A stretch of DNA of 64,000 nucleotides, taken from NCBI GenBank assembly GCA_018993265.1, contig JAGKSW010000035.1:51060-115059 (forward strand). The letters run 5' to 3'. A program made the translations under genes and the position numbers. This document shows positions 9,065 to 15,730 of the stretch, piece by piece. The notes beneath the pieces were generated by a model that saw only the letters and a program-made list of their open reading frames with translations, did not search any database and had not been told where the DNA came from. This DNA comes from Nostoc sp. TH1S01. GTDB taxonomy: Bacteria; Cyanobacteriota; Cyanobacteriia; Cyanobacteriales; Nostocaceae. Within the stretch, counting starts at the first letter, position 1, and every line of letters begins with the position of its first letter.

Positions 9065-9089
9065 AGAGACGTTGCATTGCAACGTCTCT
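9065..9089 (+). terminator. Intrinsic-terminator-like hairpin
   Basis: AGAGACGTTGCA and TGCAACGTCTCT form a 12-bp stem around one central base, followed by TTTGTGTTG. It begins seven bases after the stop of the preceding gene. The same palindrome (GAGACGTTGCA type) is a dispersed repeat in many cyanobacterial genomes; a half copy (CAACGTCTCTAC) is seen near 40138. Confidence 0.6.
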
Positions 9090-9152
9090 TTGTGTTGAAC
9101 ACCACCGCACCAGGGAGAATCAGACGTAATATGCCAGAGTCGATTCCTATAA

Positions 9153-9287
9153 TATTTAGCAGTACCTGTAGGTGTTTATGAAGTCTTTTTCAAGCGGGAA
9201 TTTGCCCAAATATCTGTAGAGAGATATCAAATTAAACAAATTATTTATGACCCAATTCAAGAGGTAATTTTACAATGGATACCCTAG
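9153..9287 (+). pseudogene. xisH: xisH 3' remnant
   Basis: In frame from 9153 the sequence reads YLAVPVGVYEVFFKREFAQI and continues through RYQIKQIIYDP and EVILQW to a stop at 9285. This is the conserved C-terminus of XisH proteins, the fdxN-element excision controlling factor family. A TAA at 9150 lies directly upstream and no earlier XisH sequence is recognisable, so the N-terminal two thirds are gone. The end overlaps the start of xisI by 13 bases, which preserves the usual xisH-xisI arrangement. Confidence 0.75.
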
Positions 9288-9610
9288 AGTCTTATCGCAA
9301 TATCATTCAGTCATTGCTGACGGCTTATGCTGCTATTCCCATAGCAAATGGTCAGATTGATTGCTACACGGTTTTTGATACAAAGCAAGACCATTACATG
9401 ATTATGAATGTAGGTTGGGATGGTCATCGACGAGTTTATGGCTGTGTTTTACATTTGGATATTAAGCAGGGAAAAATTTCAATTGAGCAGAATATGACGG
9501 AAATGAGAGTGGCTCAAGAACTTGTAGAGCGAGGGGTTCCTAAAGATGATATTGTTTTAGGATTTCAAGCTCCTGAAATGAGAGAATATACAGGATATGG
9601 AGTTTTTTGA
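9275..9610 (+). CDS. xisI: XisI-family protein
   Basis: This 111-residue protein matches the XisI family: LESYRNIIQSLLTAYAAIP, then the FDTKQDHYMIMNVGWDGHRR block, then a C-terminal half with EQNMTEMRVAQELVERGVPK and VLGFQAPEMREYTGYGVF. In Nostoc PCC 7120, XisH and XisI accompany XisF in developmentally regulated excision of the fdxN element. Many extra xisHI copies exist in cyanobacteria with no excision element and behave like small accessory gene pairs. Here the partner xisH is truncated, so this copy probably cannot do the paired job. It appears full length. Confidence 0.9.
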   Translation: MDTLESYRNIIQSLLTAYAAIPIANGQIDCYTVFDTKQDHYMIMNVGWDGHRRVYGCVLHLDIKQGKISIEQNMTEMRVAQELVERGVPKDDIVLGFQAPEMREYTGYGVF

Positions 9611-9623
9611 CAGTTATCAGATG

Positions 9624-9786
9624 GTAGGTTGGGTGGAGGCGCACAAAAAGATATCAAAAGCAACACGATAAATCTAGATTGCGCCGTAATTCAACACCAA
9701 TTGCAGCTTTAATTTTTGTAGTTGAGAAATTTTGCGGTTTCCGGCGTATCATTTGTTGGGTTACGCTATCGCTGCACCCAACCTAC
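9624..9786. repeat. 163-bp interspersed repeat, copy 1
   Basis: It begins GTAGGTTGGGTGGAGGCGCA and ends with CACCCAACCTAC, so its ends form an inverted repeat. It also has internal inverted GTTGGGTTACG/CGTAAYYCAAC segments. A second copy with the same layout is at 12814-12975. It has no open frame, which fits a non-autonomous MITE or structural repeat. Confidence 0.75.
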
Positions 9787-9816
9787 AGAAGAGGCGATCG
9801 TACTTATCTATAATTG

Positions 9817-11457
9817 TTAATTCTTTACAATTACAGGAGTCCCTATTTTTACTACTTCATACAGTTTAACCACATCTTCATTTAACATCCGAAGTGAACC
9901 ATGAGAAACGGCCTCTCCTATCAAGTTGGGTTGATCAGTACCACAAAAGCCAATTTCATTACGTCCATCTGTCCAAAAACCAATCCATCGTTTTTTCAAA
10001 GGATTATCATAACCTGGTGCAAAAACTTTTCCAGTCAGAAAATGAAGATATGAAGGATCGCGTTGCATATTCCTTACTTGGAAAGAACCTGTTGGTGTTT
10101 CCCAACCTTTTCTACCTATAGCAACTTGATACTTAGCTTGTAAAATATCACCACGATAGACATAAACTTTCCGTTCCTTGAGTTTGACTTCTAAACGGAT
10201 ATTTTGAGAAAAAATATTTGTAACGATTGGTACGGGTGTAGATGGTGAAGTTTTTCCTGTTGAAATTAAGGGAGTTTTATTGGAGCTATCTACACGATTT
10301 ACTCTCAAAGTATCTTGAAAAAAGAATGTCAAACCTACTGCTAAAATAATAATTCCAATAACTTCAAATACTGGTTGTATTTGCAACAAGGAAACTAGTT
10401 GGGTTGTAAATGGTTTAAATCTTACTTTCTTAGGATTGGGAGACTTATCATTAGGTATTGCTGAAGGAAGTTCTTGATGTTCTACCGACTTATCTTGTCC
10501 TGGAAATAGTTGCCAAGATTTTCGCTTAGGAGAATCAGAATTAGCTTGAGTACTTCGCAACCGTTCAATTCTTTGCAACGCTTTTACTGCGTCCATATCT
10601 TTACCCGAAGCCGCAGCATTCACCCGAATCCATAATTGTTCTGCTAGTTCAATATTTCTGTTGACTTCTGCTTGATAAGCGTCATTTTTCAAAGTTGCAA
10701 TATCCGTCAGGGTTGCATATCGCGGTACAAGTATCAGGTGCGATTTATTTATAGGTTCAGCAATTATATATGGTGTTTGCCTCGCACTTTTATGCTGACG
10801 CACAATTTCCGGCACACGATGATTAAGATATTGGTTCAACCTCTCCACCGTGGCGCATTGTCCTCGAACTCCCAACCCTTCTAATAACGCCGTAGTAAAA
10901 GCACCTTGTTGTAACGCCTCAATTTCATAAGAATATTCCTGGGGACTACAGGAAAATATACTAATTACGCCTTGTTGACGCGCTTCCTCAGCCGTCTGTC
11001 TCCCGATACCTTCACCACCTTTTTGGGCAAGACTGCGACAAGCATCTAAAATCAAGACAACGTTATCAGCACCACAACGCCGCAACCGTTCGGTGACAAA
11101 GTTAATGGGTATCGCCGTTTCTTCAATATCTGCGGGGTTCCCATCCAAAGGCATGAGATAATCGCGTTCAGCATGGCGCATCCCATGTCCACTAAAAAAG
11201 AACCAAAAGTTATCACCCGCACCCATGAAGGGTTGATTGAATAACTCCAAAAAGACTCGCCGCAAATTTGCACGGGTGGGACGAGTTGATTTTCCACCAA
11301 TATCAGGCGAGTCATCGCTGAAAAAAAATATCCTGTCAAACCCCGCCTCAGTGCGAAGAAACTGCTGGATTAATTCTGCATCCCGCTTGGCATAATTTAG
11401 CGGTTGCAGATAATCATACTGGTTAATGCCAACTGCGATCGCCCAATTTTTCGCCAT
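9817..11457 (-). CDS. Orthocaspase (C14) fused to a membrane segment and an atypical L,D-transpeptidase (YkuD) domain
   Basis: This protein has 546 residues. Residues 1 to about 235 form a caspase-like p20 domain, with the catalytic His91 in FFFSGHG and Cys140 in LILDACRS, so the protease dyad is intact. A helical region (about 245-300) and a Ser/Pro/Lys-rich linker precede one transmembrane helix (about 362-382, VIGIIILAVGLTFFF). A YkuD domain (about 420-546) should lie in the periplasm. It keeps GWETPTGSF, GTDQPNLIGEA and SHG-x-LRM, but the catalytic Cys of SHGC is Ser521 and the His of the upstream HGT motif is Cys505. The transpeptidase half may therefore be inactive or changed in chemistry. 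The gene follows a small partner gene with no gap. Confidence 0.9.
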   Translation of the reverse strand: MAKNWAIAVGINQYDYLQPLNYAKRDAELIQQFLRTEAGFDRIFFFSDDSPDIGGKSTRPTRANLRRVFLELFNQPFMGAGDNFWFFFSGHGMRHAERDYLMPLDGNPADIEETAIPINFVTERLRRCGADNVVLILDACRSLAQKGGEGIGRQTAEEARQQGVISIFSCSPQEYSYEIEALQQGAFTTALLEGLGVRGQCATVERLNQYLNHRVPEIVRQHKSARQTPYIIAEPINKSHLILVPRYATLTDIATLKNDAYQAEVNRNIELAEQLWIRVNAAASGKDMDAVKALQRIERLRSTQANSDSPKRKSWQLFPGQDKSVEHQELPSAIPNDKSPNPKKVRFKPFTTQLVSLLQIQPVFEVIGIIILAVGLTFFFQDTLRVNRVDSSNKTPLISTGKTSPSTPVPIVTNIFSQNIRLEVKLKERKVYVYRGDILQAKYQVAIGRKGWETPTGSFQVRNMQRDPSYLHFLTGKVFAPGYDNPLKKRWIGFWTDGRNEIGFCGTDQPNLIGEAVSHGSLRMLNEDVVKLYEVVKIGTPVIVKN

Positions 11458-11835
11458 CTACTTTGGTTCTTGTCGCTTAAATGTCAGCTTTATCGCACCT
11501 TTCCCACTGGCTTTTGCACCGCTACCAATTAACTTGACTTCCCCTTCGCCGCTAATTTCTACTGATAATTCAATTTCTTCTAGCTGCATTTTAGAACTTG
11601 CTTGCTGTTCTGCACGACTAAACAACCTTCCTACCAATTGCAGAAACTGAGTCATGTTCTGTTCTAATTTTTGCGCGGAGACGGGAACCGCATCACCTTT
11701 AGTACTGGGAGGTTCTTTTACTTCGTCTCCCCAGCCTCTTGTGTTGCTAAAACTACCTTTTGTCCCGTCAGGAATGGTAATTGGCGCTACGTCGTCGGTG
11801 ACAATCAAAATGCTGTCTGGTGGTGTGTCTGACAT
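11458..11835 (-). CDS. Pepco/Trypco-like peptidase-co-occurring protein
   Basis: This 125-residue protein is encoded directly upstream of the caspase fusion; its stop codon abuts the caspase start codon, so the two are co-transcribed. A low-complexity N-terminus (about 1-45) is followed by a helix (about 52-75, SAQKLEQNMTQFLQLVGRLF). A beta-rich C-terminal half (about 84-122) has the pattern LEEIELSVEISGEGEVKL, a Gly/Ala turn and IKLTFKR. This resembles the small Pepco/Trypco domains described next to caspase- or trypsin-type effectors in predicted conflict systems. Family naming is from memory and needs a profile search. An inhibitor or adaptor role for the caspase is inferred. Confidence 0.65.
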   Translation of the reverse strand: MSDTPPDSILIVTDDVAPITIPDGTKGSFSNTRGWGDEVKEPPSTKGDAVPVSAQKLEQNMTQFLQLVGRLFSRAEQQASSKMQLEEIELSVEISGEGEVKLIGSGAKASGKGAIKLTFKRQEPK

Positions 11836-11980
11836 AACTATGCTCGGTTTTATTTAGCATTTTCGCATAAATCTTTTGTATCACGCAGATACGCGGAGAG
11901 AAGAAAAAGAATGAATATACTCATACTACCTGATGTAATACCATTGAAGAAGAAAGTTATTCCTACTTTTTGGTAATACT

Positions 11981-12205
11981 ATGCAGGTAGAAAAGCTCTC
12001 AATTTCCTTACCAGCATCCCTCGTACAATTTGTAGAAAACTACAAGGTGACTCATGCGTGTAAATCTCGCTCTCAAGTGATTGAAATGGCGTTGCAATTG
12101 TTGCGACAACAGGAATTAGAAGCAGCTTATCAAGCCGCTTCTACTGAAGTTGATCATGATTGGGATGTCACAATTACAGATGGATTAGCAGATGAAGCGT
12201 GGTGA
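11981..12205 (+). CDS. Ribbon-helix-helix antitoxin (CopG/MazE type)
   Basis: This 74-residue protein starts with a beta strand, VEKLSISLPASLVQFVENY, and continues SRSQVIEMALQLLRQQE, the classic ribbon-helix-helix DNA-binding layout. Its acidic C-terminus (VDHDWDVTITDGLADEAW) is the usual toxin-binding tail. It overlaps the start of the PemK/MazF-type gene by 14 bases. It should repress its own operon and block the toxin. Its stop codon TGA is part of the 5-bp GGTGA repeated around the 57-bp insertion. Confidence 0.88.
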   Translation: MQVEKLSISLPASLVQFVENYKVTHACKSRSQVIEMALQLLRQQELEAAYQAASTEVDHDWDVTITDGLADEAW

Positions 12206-12587
12206 GGCAGCGCGTTGCGGGGGTTCCCCCCGTTGTAGCGACTGCCGAACCCGTAAGGGTGATATTTATTATGCAAGTCTCAGTCCAACTGTAGGCTCAG
12301 AGATGGATAAACGCCGTCCGGTGCTGATAGTCAGTAATGATGCAAATAATCGTGCTGCTGACACGGTGACAATTTTACCAATTACATCAAATGTTAGGCG
12401 TATTTATCCGTTTGAAGTTTTACTTAATCCAGAGGATAGTGGTTTATCTAAACCTTCTAAAATACAGGCGCAACAGGTGCGAACAATTTCTAAGCAAAGA
12501 ATCCTGGGAGAGGTGGTCAATACTTTGAGTGAAGAGTTAATGCAATTAGTTGATGCGGCTCTTAAACTGCATTTAGCGTTGGAGTAG
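12192..12587 (+). CDS. PemK/MazF-family mRNA interferase toxin with an N-terminal 19-codon insertion
   Basis: From residue 22 on, the 131-residue protein is a normal PemK/MazF toxin: KGDIYYASLSPTVGSEMDKR, RPVLIVSND and VTILPITSN, plus IQAQQVRTISKQRI carrying the conserved Gln, Val and Arg residues. In this family the start normally reads M-K-R-G-D-I-Y. Here 19 residues from the 57-bp insertion at 12204-12260 separate MKRG from DIYYA. The insertion keeps the frame, so a longer toxin can be made, but the extra Cys/Arg-rich peptide sits beside the active-site loop. It could weaken the enzyme or be neutral. Confidence 0.85.
   Translation: MKRGEAARCGGSPRCSDCRTRKGDIYYASLSPTVGSEMDKRRPVLIVSNDANNRAADTVTILPITSNVRRIYPFEVLLNPEDSGLSKPSKIQAQQVRTISKQRILGEVVNTLSEELMQLVDAALKLHLALE
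12204..12260 (+). mobile_element. 57-bp small dispersed repeat inserted in the toxin gene, with 5-bp direct repeats
   Basis: The insert has a CGGGGGTTCCCCCCG core hairpin, with outer arms GGCAGCGC and GCGACTGCC pairing with one mismatch. GGTGA occurs immediately before it (12201-12205) and at its end (12258-12262), as expected of a target duplication. It resembles the very small mobile repeats reported in Nostoc genomes. Confidence 0.75.
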
Positions 12588-12604
12588 GAAAGGTAAGGTA
12601 ACAC

Positions 12605-12777
12605 TAGAAAGTCTTTGAGTAAAATTTCTCCAGGATGGTTGGGAGGACGATATTTAGGTATTCTCATGAATATGTACCTCAATCATGATAATCTACTATT
12701 TCTACTTCACAAGCTCCTTCATTTGTCCACACAAAACATATTCGATATTGCTTGTTAATTACCTTGAGGTATTTTCA
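12605..12777 (-). pseudogene. Remnant of a higBA toxin-antitoxin pair
   Basis: Reading the minus strand, about 12777 to 12683 encodes KYLKVINKQYRICFVWTNEG and then ACEVEIVDYHD before a stop. This is the C-terminus of a HigB/RelE-type toxin. An ATG at 12667 then opens MRIPKYRPPNHPGEILLKDF, the diagnostic N-terminus of HigA antitoxins, but similarity ends at about 12605, 18 bases from the end of the PemK gene. The toxin N-terminus and the whole helix-turn-helix of HigA are missing. The order (toxin before antitoxin) fits higBA. Confidence 0.8.
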
Positions 12778-12813
12778 TATCATCTAAAGAGATTGCAGTA
12801 AAAATTAATCTTT

Positions 12814-12975
12814 GTAGGTTGGGTGGAGGCGCACAAAAGATATCAAAAGCCACACAATAAATCTAGATTGCGCCGTAACCCAACACAAATTGCAGCGTTA
12901 ATTTTTGTAGTTGAGAAATTTTGCCTTTTTCGGCGTATCATTTGTTGGGTTACGCTGTCGCTCCACCCAACCTAC
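12814..12975. repeat. 163-bp interspersed repeat, copy 2
   Basis: It matches 9624-9786 along its whole length with scattered substitutions and one short length change. It starts GTAGGTTGGGTGGAGGCGCA and ends CCACCCAACCTAC. The shared middle includes AAATCTAGATTGCGCCGTAA and AATTTTTGTAGTTGAGAAAT. It lies just upstream of the higB remnant. Confidence 0.75.
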
Positions 12976-13170
12976 GGGAGATAGCTTTTGAATGACACTA
13001 TTATATTTAACACAATAGCACAGATGTTACGTCAACTTATACCACAAAGCTTTTCTAATGTCAATCCAAAAACAACGAACTGTTATAAAAAACAACATTT
13101 AAAAGTAAGCAAAAAGTAAGAAATGTATTTTTCGTTAAAAGCCCAAAACATTACAGGAAAAGAGAAATAG

Positions 13171-14013
13171 ATGGTACGACCGCGCAAGGTTTTTGCTCAG
13201 CATTGGCTCAAAAGTGAAAAGGCTCTCAACGCAATTGTGCAGGCGGCAGATTGTAGTACAAATGACCGTATCCTGGAAATCGGGCCGGGTACAGGTATTT
13301 TGACTCGGCGTTTACTACCTTTAGTAGAAGCTTTAGTAGCAGTGGAAATAGATAGAGATTTATGTAAGTTGTTAGTAAAGGAATTGGGCAGTAAAGACAA
13401 TTTTTTGTTATTACAAGGTGATTTTTTAGAGTTAGATTTAGCAGCGAATTTAACAGCCTTTCCCAAGTTTCAAAATGCTAATAAAGTAGTGGCGAATATT
13501 CCCTACAACATTACAGGGCCAATCATCGAAAAACTATTAGGAACTATCGCCAATCCTAACCCTAAACCCTTCGATTATATTGTGCTGTTAATTCAAAAAG
13601 AAGTAGCAGAAAGACTGTATGCCAAAGCGGGGTCAAAAACTTTTGGAGCATTATCAGTAAGGGTACAATATTTAGCAGAATGTGAGTTAATTTGTACAGT
13701 TCCGGCTGGTGCATTTTACCCACCGCCAAAAGTAGACTCAGCCGTTGTCAGGTTGCGTCCGCGTCAACTAGAAACTTTAGCCAACGACCCACGCAGATTA
13801 GAGAATCTGGTAAAGTTAGGTTTTGGGTCAAAGCGCAAAATGTTGCGGAATAATTTGCAATCTGTAATTGACCGCGATCGCCTGACCCAATTACTGGAAC
13901 AATTAGAAATAAATCCCCAAGCCAGAGCTGAAGAAATCAGCACTCAGCAATGGGTAAGCCTGAGTAACTTACTCAGCACTTTTAACTCAGCACTCAGCAC
14001 TCAAGATGCGTAG
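13171..14013 (+). CDS. rsmA: 16S rRNA (adenine1518/1519-N6)-dimethyltransferase
   Basis: This 280-residue protein dimethylates two adjacent adenines in the 3' hairpin of 16S rRNA using S-adenosylmethionine during small-subunit assembly. Visible features are QHWLKSEKALNAI, the SAM-binding ILEIGPGTGILTRRLL (about 33-48), the acidic end of strand 2 (VEIDRD), and the catalytic NIPYNITGPI motif (about 109-118). The C-terminal helical domain (GSKRKMLRNNL) is present. The final residues (about 262-280) are encoded by a stretch holding GCACTCA heptamer repeats and lie outside the usual family end. The stop overlaps ispE by 8 bases, so translation is probably coupled. Confidence 0.95.
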   Translation: MVRPRKVFAQHWLKSEKALNAIVQAADCSTNDRILEIGPGTGILTRRLLPLVEALVAVEIDRDLCKLLVKELGSKDNFLLLQGDFLELDLAANLTAFPKFQNANKVVANIPYNITGPIIEKLLGTIANPNPKPFDYIVLLIQKEVAERLYAKAGSKTFGALSVRVQYLAECELICTVPAGAFYPPPKVDSAVVRLRPRQLETLANDPRRLENLVKLGFGSKRKMLRNNLQSVIDRDRLTQLLEQLEINPQARAEEISTQQWVSLSNLLSTFNSALSTQDA

Positions 14014-14956
14014 TTACACCCTCATCGCCCCTGCCAAAATTAATTTGTATCTGGAAATCATTGGCGATCGCCCCGATGGTTATCATGAGTTAGTCATGAT
14101 TTTGCAAAGCATCGACCTCGCCGACAAAATTTCTGTCCGCGCCATCAGTGAACAAATTATTCGCGTCCACTGCGACCATCCCCAAGTACCCACCGATAAA
14201 ACTAATCTTGTATATCGCGCCGCAGAATTAATGGCGAAACAATTTCCCGAAGCTGCGGCTAAATATGGCGGAGTGGAAATTACATTAGAGAAAAATATTC
14301 CCGTCGCGGCGGGGTTGGCGGGAGGTTCCACAAATGCAGCTGCGGTGTTGGTAGGAATAGATTTATTGTGGAACTTGGGACTAACCCAAACAGAACTGGA
14401 AGAATTGGGAGCTATTCTAGGTTCAGATATACCATTTTGTGTCGCAGGTGGAACAGCGATCGCAACAGGTAGAGGAGAACAACTTGCGCCACTGCCGAGT
14501 TTAGATCATATATATATAGTATTGGCGAAATATCGTAGTCTAGAAGTATCTACCGCTTGGGCATACAAAACCTATCGCCAAGAATTTGGTCATACCTATC
14601 TGAAAAACACCGAAGATTTAGCCGCCCGCGCCGCCGCAGTTCATTCTGGTGAAATAGTCAAAGCAATAGTCCGTAAAGATGCAACAGAAATTGCTCAAAA
14701 GTTGCACAATGATTTAGAGCGTGTAGTTTTACCTGCTCATCCCCAAGTGATGCAACTGCGGGAACTGTTTGCAACTCAACCAGGAGTTCTCGGAACCATG
14801 ATGTCTGGTTCTGGGCCGAGTGTCTTTGCAATTGTCGAGTCGGAACCACAAGCGCAAACAGTCAAACAATACATCAGAGAAGCAATACCCAATGAAGATT
14901 TAGAATTGTTTGTGACTCGCACCATTACACACGGCATTCAGATAGCATCTGAATAA
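14006..14956 (+). CDS. ispE: 4-diphosphocytidyl-2-C-methyl-D-erythritol kinase
   Basis: This 316-residue GHMP kinase phosphorylates CDP-methylerythritol in the MEP pathway, the isoprenoid route of cyanobacteria that feeds carotenoid, phytol and quinone synthesis. Visible motifs are the N-terminal APAKINLYLEI, the Gly-rich ATP loop PVAAGLAGGSTNAAA (about 95-109), GSDIPFCVAGG, and the late GTMMSGSGPSVFA loop. The length is normal. It starts at the ATG inside the end of rsmA and shares an operon with it, as in other cyanobacteria. Confidence 0.95.
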   Translation: MRSYTLIAPAKINLYLEIIGDRPDGYHELVMILQSIDLADKISVRAISEQIIRVHCDHPQVPTDKTNLVYRAAELMAKQFPEAAAKYGGVEITLEKNIPVAAGLAGGSTNAAAVLVGIDLLWNLGLTQTELEELGAILGSDIPFCVAGGTAIATGRGEQLAPLPSLDHIYIVLAKYRSLEVSTAWAYKTYRQEFGHTYLKNTEDLAARAAAVHSGEIVKAIVRKDATEIAQKLHNDLERVVLPAHPQVMQLRELFATQPGVLGTMMSGSGPSVFAIVESEPQAQTVKQYIREAIPNEDLELFVTRTITHGIQIASE

Positions 14957-15033
14957 GTAAGAAGTTAAAAGTAAAAAATTTTTCATTTTTATTTTTAACT
15001 TTTGCCTTTTGATCTTTGACTTTTGACTTACTT

Positions 15034-15354
15034 ATGAGTGACCAAAACATTACACCACAAGAAACCGCAACACAGGTGCAAGCATCGCCACTACGCTGCA
15101 TCACAGGCGCAATCATTTCTAGTGGATTAGCCTATGCTTTATATTCGTTGATGATTGCGATCGCTACTACTTTCGCTAGTAAACCAGTTCATTCTCACAA
15201 TGAACTCGTCATCAAAATTACCTCTGCGGTACGTACTTTAGTTGTGGGGATAGTTGCCTTGGGTAGTGGCATATTTGGGATAGTAGCGATCGGTTTAATC
15301 GCTCTGGCTGTGCAACTATTAATACAGCAGTTTTCTCAGCCAAAGAATAATTAA
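15034..15354 (+). CDS. DUF3082 membrane protein
   Basis: This protein has 106 residues from the ATG at 15034. An upstream in-frame start at 15016 would add MTFDLL, which lies in an AT-rich heptamer-like stretch and is less likely. It has two hydrophobic segments (about 25-48 and 66-96, the latter Gly-rich) joined by a polar loop. The pattern SPLRCITGAIISSGLAYALY is typical of DUF3082, a small cyanobacterial/plastid family of unknown function. It follows ispE by 77 bases on the same strand. Confidence 0.8.
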   Translation: MSDQNITPQETATQVQASPLRCITGAIISSGLAYALYSLMIAIATTFASKPVHSHNELVIKITSAVRTLVVGIVALGSGIFGIVAIGLIALAVQLLIQQFSQPKNN

Positions 15355-15369
15355 AATTCTGATTTACCT

Positions 15370-15730
15370 TTTTATCGAAAATTGGGGTTTAAAACCCCGT
15401 CGTTCTACGACGGCTTTGTGAGATAATGTTAATAGGTTGCTGACCGTGAGAACGATGAGGAAACAGGTTTAACGTCCTACTCCGTGATCTCAAAATTCCT
15501 ATCCGGCAATGGTATAAAAATAAATAAATCCAAACGGTAAGGACGAAGAAAGAAATAAACTACCGTAGGGCATACGGAAAGTTACGCTTGTGGGATTGAC
15601 TCGTTAAGAGGCTTGCCCCTAAAGGGTGTAGTCGAGTCAGGCATGATCGTGTAAGACCAAGATCAACATTGTTGGTGGAGGCAATGATCAGCCCAAGAAT
15701 CACCGCCCTAAAAGTGCGGTGAGTGTCAAC
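15370..15730 (+). mobile_element. IS200/IS605-type (IS1341-like) relic without a full transposase gene
   Basis: The left end has paired hairpins: GGGGTTTAAAACCCC at 15384-15398, then GTCG/CGAC around TTCTA at 15399-15411. An open stretch at 15559-15654 reads TTVGHTESYACGIDSLRGLP, the TnpB C-terminal tail found just after the last catalytic Asp. The right end has a hairpin CACCGC/GCGGTG (15701-15721) then GTGTCAAC, as in cyanobacterial IS605 right ends. Most of tnpB is missing. What remains would include the region that encodes the guide (omega) RNA in intact elements. The element end appears to supply the stop codon of the adjacent regulator gene. Confidence 0.65.
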
